Numbered from the stretch's first letter, positions 8,155 through 16,686 are shown. The stretch: 64,000 bases of DNA from Microbacterium murale (GCF_030815955.1 NZ_JAUSXK010000001.1:930001-994000), one strand, 5' to 3'. The notes: generated from the letters alone by a model not told the origin. Made by a program: numbers and translations.

Positions 8155-9852
8155 TCACTCGCCCGCCGGCTTCAGCGCCTTGAAGATCTGCGCATTATCC
8201 GGTGACGCCCAGACCGCCGGGAAGGCGTACAGGTCGTCGGCGGTCGGCCAGCCGGTGAACTTCTCCGCGTTGTACTCGCTCGTCGTGCCGCCGGTGAGGA
8301 TCGGGATGTACGGCAGGTTCGCGACGATCGCGGCCTGGATGATGTCGAACTGAGCCTGACGCGCCTCGATGTCGTCCGGACTGGTCTGCTTCAGCACAGC
8401 CAGCGCAGCATCGACGGCGGGATCGCTGAAGCGCGCGACGTTGACGGGAGCCGTCTCCCCCACCGGGGCCGTGTTGGCCGAGGAGAAGAAGTTGTTGTAC
8501 AGGTAGTACGGGTCGCTCGCCGCGCCTTGCCCGAGGGAGTCGATCGCGAGCTGGTACGTGCCCTTGCCCTTCTTCTCCGTCCACTCGTTCCAGGAAGACT
8601 GCGCTGCGGTGACGCCGATGCCCGCCGCCTTGAGCTGCTGCGCCATCGTGTCGATCGCGGTGATGTAATCGGTCCATCCCGTCACCACTTCGACCGTGAG
8701 CTTCAACTCGACGCCGTCCTTCGCGTAGAGCCCGTCCGCCCCCTTCTCGTACCCGGCGCCGGTCAGGATCTCATCGACCTTGTCGAGGTCGGGCGCCGTC
8801 GGCACGACCTTCTCTTCGATGGCATCCGAGATGAACTGCTCCTGTGCCGGCAGCAGCGCGAACGTCGGTGACATCTCACTCGCCGTGTTCTGGAATGCGA
8901 GAGAATTCAGCTGATCGCGGTTCAGCGCGTAGTAGATCGCCTCGCGCACGGCCGGGTCGGTCTGCGGACCTTCGCAACCCAGCTCAGCGTTGGAGCAGGT
9001 GAGCAGCGCCATCTGATTCTGCGGGATGGTGATGGCCTCGTAGCCCGGATAGTTCTTCGACACATTGGCGATATCGGGAACCGGGCCGGTCTGCCAGTCG
9101 ATGTTGCCCGCTGCCAGCGCGTCGGCACCCGCAGTGTTGCCCGACAGCGACAGGTAACGGATGTTGGTGACCGCGGGCGCGCCGTCCCAGTAGTCCTCGT
9201 TCGCCGTGAGCGTGAAGGCCTGCGGCTTGAAGTTGCTCAGCACGTACGGGCCGGTTCCGACCGGCTCCGCGTTGACATCGGCGGCCGGGTCGATGTCCTT
9301 CCAGATGTGCTCCGGCACGATGAACGTCTTGCCGAGGAGCTCGGGGCCCGTGACGAAGGCCGGCTCGGGGAATGTCAGGGTGACGTGCGTCGCGTCGACC
9401 TTGGTGACGGCGCCATTGAAGCCACTGGTGTTCAGCGCCGGAGTGTCGAGGAGCAGCTGGAAGGTGAAGACGACATCGTCGGCGTCGAATGCCTCGCCAT
9501 CGCTCCAGGTGACGCCGTCCCGCAGCGTGACATCGAGTTGCGTGCCGTCCTCGTTCCACGTGTACTCGGTCGCGAGCAGCGGAACGTAGTCTTCCGTGTT
9601 GACGTTCGTCACGAAGAAGAGCGATTCGTAGATCGTGCCGAGGCCGCCGATCTTCGTCGGCGAGTACGGGTTGAAGTTGAGCTGGTAGTCGCCGGATTGA
9701 CCCGTGTACGCGATGAGGGTGTCCGCCTCCGTCGAGCTACCGCTGCCGGACGCACCGGAAGAGCTGCAGCCGGTGAGGGCGAGGCCGAGAGCGGCGACGC
9801 CCGCGACGAGCGCGAGCGATGCGCGTCGTCTGCGAGTTGTGCGAAGAATCAT
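8155..9852 (-). CDS. Opp/Dpp-type extracellular solute-binding lipoprotein (SBP family 5)
   Basis: 565 aa from the ATG at 9852, chosen because GGAAAGGA lies just upstream and a signal sequence follows at once (ILRTTRRRRASLALVAGVAA) ending in the lipobox LALTGC. The mature part has family 5 features: EYTWNEDGTQLDVTLRDGVT, WSDGEAFDADDVVFTF and EPVGTGPYVLSNF. It should be anchored outside the membrane and deliver ligand to the two permeases. Family 5 proteins are usually called peptide binders, but several bind oligosaccharides. The neighbours (alpha-galactosidases, beta-mannosidase, ROK regulator) favour a sugar ligand here. That is inference. Confidence 0.9.
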   Translation of the reverse strand: MILRTTRRRRASLALVAGVAALGLALTGCSSSGASGSGSSTEADTLIAYTGQSGDYQLNFNPYSPTKIGGLGTIYESLFFVTNVNTEDYVPLLATEYTWNEDGTQLDVTLRDGVTWSDGEAFDADDVVFTFQLLLDTPALNTSGFNGAVTKVDATHVTLTFPEPAFVTGPELLGKTFIVPEHIWKDIDPAADVNAEPVGTGPYVLSNFKPQAFTLTANEDYWDGAPAVTNIRYLSLSGNTAGADALAAGNIDWQTGPVPDIANVSKNYPGYEAITIPQNQMALLTCSNAELGCEGPQTDPAVREAIYYALNRDQLNSLAFQNTASEMSPTFALLPAQEQFISDAIEEKVVPTAPDLDKVDEILTGAGYEKGADGLYAKDGVELKLTVEVVTGWTDYITAIDTMAQQLKAAGIGVTAAQSSWNEWTEKKGKGTYQLAIDSLGQGAASDPYYLYNNFFSSANTAPVGETAPVNVARFSDPAVDAALAVLKQTSPDDIEARQAQFDIIQAAIVANLPYIPILTGGTTSEYNAEKFTGWPTADDLYAFPAVWASPDNAQIFKALKPAGE

Positions 9853-9947
9853 CTTTGGTCCTTTCCTTACGCCGAGGCGTAGACCGTCAGCATTGACGAA
9901 CCCGGTGCGGGTGCAGGGGGTGGGAGAACGAGTCCCCGAGGACGCCA

Positions 9948-9976
9948 TTGTTACGCACTGAAACGAACTCCGTCAA
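9948..9976 (-). promoter_or_regulatory. Promoter of the ABC importer operon
   Basis: On the minus strand TTGACG (9976-9971) and TAACAA (9953-9948) are separated by 17 nt, a near-consensus vegetative promoter, about 95 nt before the binding-protein start. The related 20-mer GTTCTGTTCATGACGAAACA at 9981-10000 sits directly upstream of the -35 box and is a possible third, weaker ROK site. Confidence 0.65.
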
Positions 9977-10024
9977 GCGGGTTCTGTTCATGACGAAACA
10001 AAAGTGCCTCGGGGAACCGGGAAA

Positions 10025-12487
10025 TCAGTCCCCTGCAGTGCGCAGATCACCCGCGTGGCGAAGCACCAGCGGACCGGCGAAGACGGTGGGATCGACATCC
10101 GCGGGGACGCCCGTCACGAGAAAATCGTGAGCCTCCCCGGGGAGAAGAGTGATCAGACCGCTGTCGACGATGGCATCGACATGTCCACGATCGGCGAGCA
10201 CGAACGTGTCGCGTGCGTAGCTCCGTGCCGTGACGCGCACACGGACGGAATCGGCCACACGCGCCGCCTCGATGCCGAACGGCGCCGGATCGAGGCTTTG
10301 CTCGACGACTTCGACGAAGTCGTGCACCGCCCTGCCGATACCACCCGCTTCGACGACGAGGACCTCGCGCTTCGCGTCATCCGGGGTCTGCAACTGCGCC
10401 GCGATCGGGATGGTGACCGCCCCTCGCCCCTCGACCGTCGCCGGCACACGCACTTCGGCGCGTACGGTCCCGTCGAAGTCGACGCGGCGGGCGATGACCT
10501 CCCCCGACCACGCCTCGTCCGTATCGTTCAGCAGGATCGCCGCGAGCTCGCCGTCGCGGGGTTGGATCGTGACCAGCCTCGGTTCGTAGACGGCTCGCAG
10601 TGCATACCAGAGCGGCTTCCGTCGCCCTTCGAAGTCGACGGCTGCCCAGGAGATGACGGGCCAGTCATCGTTGAGCTGCCAGACGATCGACCCCGTGTTA
10701 TAGGGCGCGAGCGAGCGGAAATGGGAGATGCCGAACCGCACCGCCGCCGCTTGGTTCAGCTGCGTGGCCCAGTGCCAGTCGTCGATCGTCGCCGGCTTCG
10801 GCAGATGCGGAAGGTAGCCGCGTTCAAGCTTGAGATTTCCGTCGTGCGCCTTCTGATGCACGAGCATCTGAGTGCCGTAGGCGTCGAGCGGTGAGTCATG
10901 GACGGCGTCGGTGAGGGTCGTCCACGCCGGCGGCCCCTGGAAGCCGAATTCGGCGACGAAGCGCGGCGTCCAGTCACGGTAGGCGGCATAGTCCTTCGTG
11001 TTCCAGACATCCCAGATGTGCACGGTGCCGTGGGTGTCGAGGTTCGGGCTGACGTAGGACGAGAACGAGTACGGACTTCCCGGCGCATAGAAGCGTGTCG
11101 GATCGAGCTCAGCCAGGATTCCGGGCAGCAGGCGTCGGTAATAGCCCTCTCCCCAGGTCAGGCCCTCGACCTTCTGCCGCCATCCCGGCCACTCGGCATA
11201 GGCGACGATGTTCTCGTTGTTGCCGTTCCAGATGACGAGCGACGGATGCGGCGACAGACGGGTGACCGCTTCCCTGGCCTCTGCCTCCACTTCGCCAGCG
11301 AGCCACGACTCCTCGGCGTATCCGGCACACGCGAAGAGGAAGTCCTGCCAGACGAGTACTCCCTGCTCGTCGCAGAGATCGTAGAAGTCGTCGCTCTCGT
11401 AGATGCCGCCGCCCCAGACGCGCAGCAGGTTCATGTTCGCATCGACCGCGTCACCGATGCGGCGCGCGTAGCGGTCTCGATCAACCTCGGTGAGGAAGGC
11501 GTGGTCCGGAATCCAGTTCGCGCCGCGGATCTGGACGATCCGCTCATTCACGTACACCGCGAAAGGACTGCCCTGCTCATCCGGTGCGACGTCGACACGA
11601 ACCGTCCGGAACCCGACGCGTCCGTTCCACGCTTCGTCCCGCAGCCCTGTCCCCACCAGGCGCACGGCCACGTCGTAGAGCGGCTGCGCGCCATGGCTGC
11701 GCGGCCACCACAGTTCGGCGTCCGGCACCTCCACGCGCACGTGCGCTGAAGCCTCGCCCGCCGCGACATCTGCGGTCGCGATGCGCCCCGCGATCTCGAC
11801 CTCGAGGCGCAGTGGTCCGGCGCTCAGAGCATCGGCGCGATCGATCACCACATGAGCGTTGAGGATTCCGGTGGTTCCGTCGACGTCGACGAGGGGTCTC
11901 ACCGATGCGATCCGCGCGACCGACCAGGTCTCGATGCGAATCGGCTTCCAGATGCCGCTCGTCGCGACATCGATCCCCCAGTCCCAGCCGAAGCTGCTCG
12001 CCGTCTTGCGCAAGGCGTTGTAAGGGTGATGATTCACGTGCGGACGCGCCCCGTGTTCTTCGGAGCGTGCGTGCGCTGCCGGCACTGGGGCGGCGAAATC
12101 GATGCGCAGAGCATTCTCCCCTGCGATCAGGGCCCTGCCGATATCGAAACGGTAGGACCGATGCTGGTTCTCCGTACGCCCGACCTCGACGCCGTTGAGC
12201 GTGATCGTGGCGAGAGTGTCGAGACCCTCTGCGACGAGTTCCTGTCGTTCGGTTCCGTCGTCGTGCCATCGGAAGGTGGTCTCGAATCGCCAATCGACGT
12301 CGCCGATCCACTGCTGGTCGCTCTCGTTCGCGCCATCGAATGGCGGCGCGATGAGCCCCGCGCGAAGGAGATCGAGGTGCACGCTGCCCGGCACATCGGC
12401 AGGTATCGGCCTGTTGATGATCTCCGCCGGCGCGGGTCCTCCGATCGCCGTGACGACCCACGATTCGGACAGCTGGATGACAGTCAT
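10025..12487 (-). CDS. Beta-mannosidase, GH2 family
   Basis: 820 aa from the ATG at 12487, preceded by GAAGGAG. Sugar-binding and immunoglobulin-like GH2 domains come first (GSVHLDLLRAGLIAPPF, DVDWRFETTF, AELWWPRSHGAQPLY), then the barrel with GANWIPDHAF and NLLRVWGGGIYESDDFYDLC. Acid/base Glu425 lies in WNGNNEN and the nucleophile Glu513 in FVAEFGFQG, the pattern of beta-mannosidases rather than beta-galactosidases. No signal peptide is present, so it is likely cytoplasmic, trimming beta-mannosides brought in by the neighbouring importer. It is on the same strand, 172 bp upstream of the importer operon, which has its own promoter. Confidence 0.93.
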   Translation of the reverse strand: MTVIQLSESWVVTAIGGPAPAEIINRPIPADVPGSVHLDLLRAGLIAPPFDGANESDQQWIGDVDWRFETTFRWHDDGTERQELVAEGLDTLATITLNGVEVGRTENQHRSYRFDIGRALIAGENALRIDFAAPVPAAHARSEEHGARPHVNHHPYNALRKTASSFGWDWGIDVATSGIWKPIRIETWSVARIASVRPLVDVDGTTGILNAHVVIDRADALSAGPLRLEVEIAGRIATADVAAGEASAHVRVEVPDAELWWPRSHGAQPLYDVAVRLVGTGLRDEAWNGRVGFRTVRVDVAPDEQGSPFAVYVNERIVQIRGANWIPDHAFLTEVDRDRYARRIGDAVDANMNLLRVWGGGIYESDDFYDLCDEQGVLVWQDFLFACAGYAEESWLAGEVEAEAREAVTRLSPHPSLVIWNGNNENIVAYAEWPGWRQKVEGLTWGEGYYRRLLPGILAELDPTRFYAPGSPYSFSSYVSPNLDTHGTVHIWDVWNTKDYAAYRDWTPRFVAEFGFQGPPAWTTLTDAVHDSPLDAYGTQMLVHQKAHDGNLKLERGYLPHLPKPATIDDWHWATQLNQAAAVRFGISHFRSLAPYNTGSIVWQLNDDWPVISWAAVDFEGRRKPLWYALRAVYEPRLVTIQPRDGELAAILLNDTDEAWSGEVIARRVDFDGTVRAEVRVPATVEGRGAVTIPIAAQLQTPDDAKREVLVVEAGGIGRAVHDFVEVVEQSLDPAPFGIEAARVADSVRVRVTARSYARDTFVLADRGHVDAIVDSGLITLLPGEAHDFLVTGVPADVDPTVFAGPLVLRHAGDLRTAGD

Positions 12488-12515
12488 GCGGCTCCTTCGC
12501 CTCGTTCGTCTCACA

Positions 12516-12540
12516 GTGGAACTGTGTTACTTAATTCCAC
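12516..12540. promoter_or_regulatory. Inverted repeat in the beta-mannosidase promoter region
   Basis: GTGGAA (12516-12521) and TTCCAC (12535-12540) are perfect inverted arms 13 nt apart, in the AT-rich gap just upstream of the beta-mannosidase. It does not resemble the candidate ROK sites, so a different regulator may act here. Confidence 0.4.
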
Positions 12541-12589
12541 CATATTACAAACTATTGGCCGTGACGCGACACCTGATCTGCAGCGCGAG

Positions 12590-13096
12590 TCACCGACCCA
12601 GCGCGCCGAGCAGCTCCACGAAGTGTTCGAGATCAGCAGCCGACCAGGTGCGCAGGCGTTCCCCGATGCGCCCCTCGTAGCGAGCACGAGCGATGGAGAC
12701 GCGCTCCTGCGCGAGCTCCGTCGCGACCAGCAGGCGCGCACGCCGGTCGTCAGGGTCGGGGACGCTCTCCACGAGTCCCAACTCCTCCAGTTGGCGCACC
12801 TGGCGACTCACGGCGGACTTGTCGGTCTGCAACCTCTCGATGATCGCACCGGCAGACGTCGCCTTCCCCGTCGCGATCGAGGTCAGCACCTGGTAACCGA
12901 GCGGCTGCAGGTCAGGATGCACCGTCACGGCCGCCTCGCGCCAACTCACCCTGATACGTGCGAACAGCCGGCCGAGCTCATGCTCGACCCTCGAGACGGC
13001 CTGGTCGAGTTCGCTGCCCTCGATCGCTCCCCCCGCAGCCTCAGGAACAGATGCCGCGGCGCCGGAGGACACGGGTTCAGGGGGCGACGCACTCAT
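12590..13096 (-). CDS. MarR-family regulator (second copy)
   Basis: 168 aa from the ATG at 13096. A low-complexity N-terminus precedes a MarR winged helix: LQPLGYQVLTSIATGKATSA, IIERLQTDKSAVSRQVRQLE, PDPDDRRARLLVATE. It resembles the neighbouring MarR protein closely (KSAVSRQVRQLEELGLVES against KSVVSRQVRMLEDLGLLES), so the two are probably paralogues. TACACT lies 7 nt before the ATG, so it may be transcribed as a leaderless message just after the terminator at 13115-13146. MarR proteins bind as dimers and usually respond to phenolic or toxic ligands. Confidence 0.85.
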   Translation of the reverse strand: MSASPPEPVSSGAAASVPEAAGGAIEGSELDQAVSRVEHELGRLFARIRVSWREAAVTVHPDLQPLGYQVLTSIATGKATSAGAIIERLQTDKSAVSRQVRQLEELGLVESVPDPDDRRARLLVATELAQERVSIARARYEGRIGERLRTWSAADLEHFVELLGALGR

Positions 13097-13103
13097 GCTC
13101 GCC

Positions 13104-13109
13104 AGTGTA
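13104..13109 (-). promoter_or_regulatory. Leaderless-type -10 box of second marR gene
   Basis: TACACT on the minus strand, 7 nt before the ATG at 13096. It lies directly downstream of the hairpin at 13115-13146, which explains how this gene can be expressed behind a terminator. No convincing -35 box. Confidence 0.4.
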
Positions 13110-13114
13110 CGGCG

Positions 13115-13146
13115 AAGCCCCACCACGTGAATCCGTGGTGGGGCTT
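13115..13146. terminator. Strong hairpin terminator after the efflux-marR operon
   Basis: AAGCCCCACCACG (13115-13127) and CGTGGTGGGGCTT (13134-13146) form a perfect 13-bp stem with a 6-nt loop. It lies between the end of the first marR gene (13161) and the start of the second (13096). Confidence 0.75.
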
Positions 13147-13160
13147 GTGCACGCCGCCGC

Positions 13161-13616
13161 TCAGACCTCGGCGAGAAGGCGGAACACCTTCGACGCCGCC
13201 TGGATCTCCTCCGGCGTCAGCGTGGCGAGCGTCTCCCGCAGCCGGTTCGCGTGGTCGCCCCTCAACTCTGCGAGCATGTCGCACGCCGTCGGGGTGGCCG
13301 TGAGCACTCGCTGCCGCCCGTCGGTGTCGTCAGGACGCGATTCCAGAAGGCCGAGGTCCTCCAGCATCCGCACCTGACGGCTGACGACCGACTTGTCCAT
13401 CTCGAAGCTCTCGGCCAGTTGATGCGCGTTGGCGCTGCCCGCACGTGCGATGAACGCCAGCAACTTGTATCCGGATGGTTGCAGCTCGGGGTTTATCCGC
13501 GCTGCTGATTCCTTCCAGAGCGATCGAGCCCTAGCGAATATCAGGTTCAGGTGCCCCTGAAACTCCGCGAGCGCGTCGTCGACGTCAGTCAGCACCGCAG
13601 TGTCGCCGGCAGCCAT
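13161..13616 (-). CDS. MarR-family regulator of the adjacent efflux pump
   Basis: 151 aa. Winged-helix features: LQPSGYKLLAFIARAGSANA, AESFEMDKSVVSRQVRMLED, RPDDTDGRQRVLTATP. The ATG lies one nucleotide after the stop of the DHA2 transporter, so the two are co-transcribed and probably translationally coupled. This is the usual arrangement of a repressor controlling its own efflux operon. Two 16-bp palindromes in the operon promoter (15351-15366 and 15379-15394) are its likely binding sites. A strong hairpin follows the gene. Confidence 0.88.
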   Translation of the reverse strand: MAAGDTAVLTDVDDALAEFQGHLNLIFARARSLWKESAARINPELQPSGYKLLAFIARAGSANAHQLAESFEMDKSVVSRQVRMLEDLGLLESRPDDTDGRQRVLTATPTACDMLAELRGDHANRLRETLATLTPEEIQAASKVFRLLAEV

Positions 13617-13617
13617 G

Positions 13618-15333
13618 TCAGCGCCCGTTCTCGCGATCTTCGCGCTCCAGCACGGTGACGGACCCCGTCGATGGAGAGGCGGATTCCGCGCCGCTGATAC
13701 GGATGGTGCCGGTCGACGTCGTCGCGCCCACTTCGGCCTCGGCGACCTCGATCGCCGATTCCTCAGCCTGATCGCGCAGCAGCTCGGCGGCGTTCTTCGT
13801 CGACAGCGGCTTGTTCTTGATGAACGCGATCGCGATGATCGACAGCACGGCGAGCGGGATCGCGAGGATGAAGGCTTCTGCGATGCCGTGACCGTATGCG
13901 GACTCGACGATGGTGCGGATCGCCTCCGGCATCTCGGACATGTTCGGGACGTCGCCCGACGCGAGGTGCTTCAGAGCATCGATCTCGTCAGGCGTCGTCG
14001 GGGTGAAGCCCTTCAGACCGCCGGAGATGTACGTGCCGACGCTGGTCGACAGTACGGAGCCCATGATCGTGACGCCGATGGTGCCGGCGATCGTGCGGAA
14101 GAAGTTGACGTTCGACGAGGCGGCACCCAGCTGCGTGGGAGGCGTGTCGTTCTGCACGATCAACGTGAGGTTCTGCATGACCATGCCGAGACCTGCGCCG
14201 AGCACGAACATGTAGATCGCGACGAGCGGGAACGGCGTGTCGTAGCGCAGGGTCGCCATGAAGGTGACGCCGATGGTCGCGAGCACGGAACCCGTGATCA
14301 TCCAGCCCTTCCACTTGCCGAACCGGCTCACGAGCTGACCGATGATGATCGAAGCGCCCATCTGGCCGATGATCATCGGGATCGTCATGAGGCCCGACTC
14401 GGTCGGCGTCGCGCCACGTGCCAACTGGAAGTACTGCGCCAGGAAGACGGATGTCGCGAACATCGAGACCCCGATGGCGATCGAAGCGATGACCGACAGC
14501 GTGAACGTGCGGTTGCGGAACAGCGACATCGGCACGATCGGTTCTTTCACGAAGAACTCGACAGCGATGAAGCCGAGGATGGTGACGCCGGCGATGACGG
14601 CGAGCATCACGCTCGTCGACGAATCCCATTCGAACTGGCTGCCACCCATCGACACCCAGATGAGTAGCGTCGAGACACCGACGGCGAGCAGGACGATGCC
14701 GAAGTAGTCGATCGACACCTTGACGCCGCGCTGAGGTTTGGGCAGGTGCAGCGTGAACTGCAGAAGGATCAGCGCCACGATCGCGAAGGGGACGCCGACG
14801 AAGAAGTTGGCTCGCCAACCCAGCGTGTCGGTGATGAGACCGCCCAGGAGCGGACCACCGATCGTGCCGAGCGCCATGATGCCGCCCACGACGCCCATGT
14901 ACTTGCCTCGCTCACGCGGCGAGATGATGAGGGCGACGGCGATCATCACGAGCGACATCAGGCCGCCTACGCCGATGCCCTGGATGACACGCACCGCGAT
15001 GAGCATGTTGGTGTCGGTCGAGAACCCGGCGATCACCGTGCCGACGGTGAAGAGGATGAGCGAGAGCTGGACGAGGATCTTGCGATCCATCAGGTCGGCG
15101 AGCTTGCCCCAGATGGGAGTGGAGACCGCGGTCGCCAGCAGGCTCGCAGTGATGACCCAGGTGTACTGGGACTGTGTTCCGCCGAGGTCGGCGATGATGA
15201 CCGGCAAGGACGTCGACACGATGGTGCCGGAGAGCACGGCCACGAACATGCCGACGATGAGGCCGGAGATCGCGGTGAAGACCTCGCGCGCGGAGCGTGC
15301 GGTCTCCGAGGTGGGTGGAGTGTGGGATGTCAA
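13618..15333 (-). CDS. DHA2-family MFS drug-efflux transporter (EmrB/QacA type)
   Basis: 571 aa, with about 14 predicted membrane segments. Family motifs are VISTSLPVIIADLGGTQSQY near the N-terminus, the loop 2-3 motif TPIWGKLADLMDRK, the RVIQGIGVGGLMSL region and LITDTLGWRANFFVGVPFA. Such proton antiporters expel hydrophobic or cationic toxic compounds. The start is an unusual TTG at 15333 with AGGAG 8 nt upstream; no ATG or GTG fits. The C-terminus is a long cytoplasmic tail rich in Glu, Ala and Ser. First gene of an operon with marR. Confidence 0.9.
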   Translation of the reverse strand: MTSHTPPTSETARSAREVFTAISGLIVGMFVAVLSGTIVSTSLPVIIADLGGTQSQYTWVITASLLATAVSTPIWGKLADLMDRKILVQLSLILFTVGTVIAGFSTDTNMLIAVRVIQGIGVGGLMSLVMIAVALIISPRERGKYMGVVGGIMALGTIGGPLLGGLITDTLGWRANFFVGVPFAIVALILLQFTLHLPKPQRGVKVSIDYFGIVLLAVGVSTLLIWVSMGGSQFEWDSSTSVMLAVIAGVTILGFIAVEFFVKEPIVPMSLFRNRTFTLSVIASIAIGVSMFATSVFLAQYFQLARGATPTESGLMTIPMIIGQMGASIIIGQLVSRFGKWKGWMITGSVLATIGVTFMATLRYDTPFPLVAIYMFVLGAGLGMVMQNLTLIVQNDTPPTQLGAASSNVNFFRTIAGTIGVTIMGSVLSTSVGTYISGGLKGFTPTTPDEIDALKHLASGDVPNMSEMPEAIRTIVESAYGHGIAEAFILAIPLAVLSIIAIAFIKNKPLSTKNAAELLRDQAEESAIEVAEAEVGATTSTGTIRISGAESASPSTGSVTVLEREDRENGR

Positions 15334-15350
15334 AGTGAAAGCTCCTGAAA

Positions 15351-15366
15351 GTTGATCTGCATCAAC
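15351..15366. promoter_or_regulatory. MarR operator-like palindrome, promoter-proximal
   Basis: GTTGATCTGCATCAAC: perfect 6-bp arms, 4-nt centre. It abuts and partly covers the -10 hexamer (15365-15370) and the expected transcription start of the efflux operon. Confidence 0.65.
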
Positions 15367-15393
15367 GATACGACCTTAGTTGCAGAATGTCAA
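15365..15393 (-). promoter_or_regulatory. Promoter of the efflux-marR operon
   Basis: Minus strand TTGACA (15393-15388), 17 nt, TATCGT (15370-15365). A consensus -35 with a good -10, bracketed by the two palindromes. Confidence 0.7.
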
Positions 15394-15394
15394 C
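15379..15394. promoter_or_regulatory. MarR operator-like palindrome, promoter-distal
   Basis: GTTGCAGAATGTCAAC has the same GTTG-N8-CAAC frame as 15351-15366 and overlaps the -35 box. Centres are 28 bp apart. A further GATGTCAAC half-site lies at 15403-15411. Confidence 0.55.
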
Positions 15395-15448
15395 TGTAGC
15401 GCGATGTCAACTAAACAGGGCGGATCTCGCCCGGACCGCCCCACTGGA

Positions 15449-15454
15449 TAGGCT
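15449..15454 (+). promoter_or_regulatory. Leaderless-type -10 box
   Basis: TAGGCT followed by 6 nt and the GTG at 15461. No Shine-Dalgarno sequence is present. Confidence 0.45.
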
Positions 15455-15460
15455 GACTCC

Positions 15461-16129
15461 GTGACCAGGGTGGCGGATGTGACCGGCAGAGCGCGCAGCA
15501 TCGTCTCCCGTGCCGCTCGCACCGCGGTCAGCAGGCGGTTGATCCCGGTGTGGATCACCGGAGGCGCCATCGCTGTCCTTGTCGTGACGGTCATCGCATT
15601 CGGCGGCCTCGATCGGAGCGACACCACTCCGACTCCCCTCTCTGCGGGCGACGAAGTACGGATGCCGCTCTACGCCGTCACCGTGCTCGGGGCAGAACTC
15701 ACCGACGAGGTCGAAGAACAATCGCTGAGCGCCGACCCTGGCGAGACGCTGGTCGTCATCAGCCTGCAGCTGGAGAATCTCACGAACCTGCCGATCGGCG
15801 TCGGCAGGGGTGCAGACATGGTCGTATCGCGCCTCGTAGGCGTGGACGAATCACTTCTCAGCCTGCCCGGCGTGGAATCGGCGAAGACCGTCGGGGTGTG
15901 GCGCGGTGACGGGTCCGCCGGCTCTGTCGTCCTGCAGCCAGGAGTGCCGAGCGAAGTGACGATCGCCTGGATCGCGTCGAAGGATGCTTTCGCAGATGGC
16001 GTCGTCAACCTCGATGTGTACGACGCCGTCGAGACGCGCGGGCGGGTCATCCTGTCAGCGGATCACATCAACTGGGTGCGCGGCGACCTCGCCGCCAGAA
16101 TCACAGTGGATGCCGAGGAGGGAAGGTGA
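15461..16129 (+). CDS. Membrane-anchored protein of unknown function (cassette gene 1)
   Basis: 222 aa from a GTG start. A basic N-terminus is followed by one membrane helix (PVWITGGAIAVLVVTVIAFG), then an extracytoplasmic domain of about 170 residues rich in beta strands. The stretch GETLVVISLQLENLTNLPIG resembles immunoglobulin-like extracellular domains of the DUF4352 kind, a tentative comparison. Its stop overlaps the next gene by 4 nt (GTGA). Three such genes follow one another, so the proteins probably act together at the cell surface. I do not recognise a function. Confidence 0.75.
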   Translation: MTRVADVTGRARSIVSRAARTAVSRRLIPVWITGGAIAVLVVTVIAFGGLDRSDTTPTPLSAGDEVRMPLYAVTVLGAELTDEVEEQSLSADPGETLVVISLQLENLTNLPIGVGRGADMVVSRLVGVDESLLSLPGVESAKTVGVWRGDGSAGSVVLQPGVPSEVTIAWIASKDAFADGVVNLDVYDAVETRGRVILSADHINWVRGDLAARITVDAEEGR

Positions 16130-16686
16130 AGCGCGCCCTTCCGTGGCTCATCGGCGCAGCGCTTGCGCTCGCGGCCGGAGTCATCACCGTCAATACGCCT
16201 GGCGACGAGGTGTATCGCGCGCCGTTCTTGATCCGCAGCGCAGGCGACGGGGATCCGGCGACCTCGCGCACTCTGATCGCCTCCGTGCTCGACGCGTCGT
16301 TCAGCGAGCGAGTGACGGTCGCCGACGCGGAGTGGCATGCGGACGGCAACTGGCTCGTGGTCACCGTCGCGGCATCCGCACCCCGGACCGAGGTCGATGC
16401 CCGCATCCAGCTCGCGACCCTCGTGATCGGCGATCGGGTCTTCCAGTCGAGCGAGCGTCCAGGGAACTCGATGACCGAGGCCGATCTTCGTGTCGGCATC
16501 GACACCGTGGGGACGTTGGCGTTCGAGCTCCCGCCGGACGTGCGAAACGGCAGGGCCGAGGTACGCCTGACCACGTCCTATTCCACCCCGGTGCTCGACG
16601 ATGTCGTCGTGCTGCCGATCTCGCTCGAGGACCTGCCAACGGCGAATGACGTCGACCTCGAAGCGCCGACGTTGGGGGAATCGTGA
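16126..16686 (+). CDS. Membrane-anchored protein of unknown function (cassette gene 2)
   Basis: 186 aa from a GTG start that overlaps the previous stop. The N-terminal helix (ALPWLIGAALALAAGVITV) is a signal anchor. The rest is a predicted beta-rich outer domain with repeated short strands (WLVVTVAASAPRTEVDARIQ, AEVRLTTSYSTPVLDDVVVL). No cysteines or catalytic motifs stand out. Start and stop are both coupled to neighbours, so expression at fixed ratio with genes 1 and 3 is likely. Confidence 0.72.
   Translation: MKRALPWLIGAALALAAGVITVNTPGDEVYRAPFLIRSAGDGDPATSRTLIASVLDASFSERVTVADAEWHADGNWLVVTVAASAPRTEVDARIQLATLVIGDRVFQSSERPGNSMTEADLRVGIDTVGTLAFELPPDVRNGRAEVRLTTSYSTPVLDDVVVLPISLEDLPTANDVDLEAPTLGES

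Noticed and set aside
13600..14667. 355-codon frame antisense to the DHA2 transporter
   Set aside because: Asp/Arg/His-rich shadow with no motifs; the transporter is well supported.
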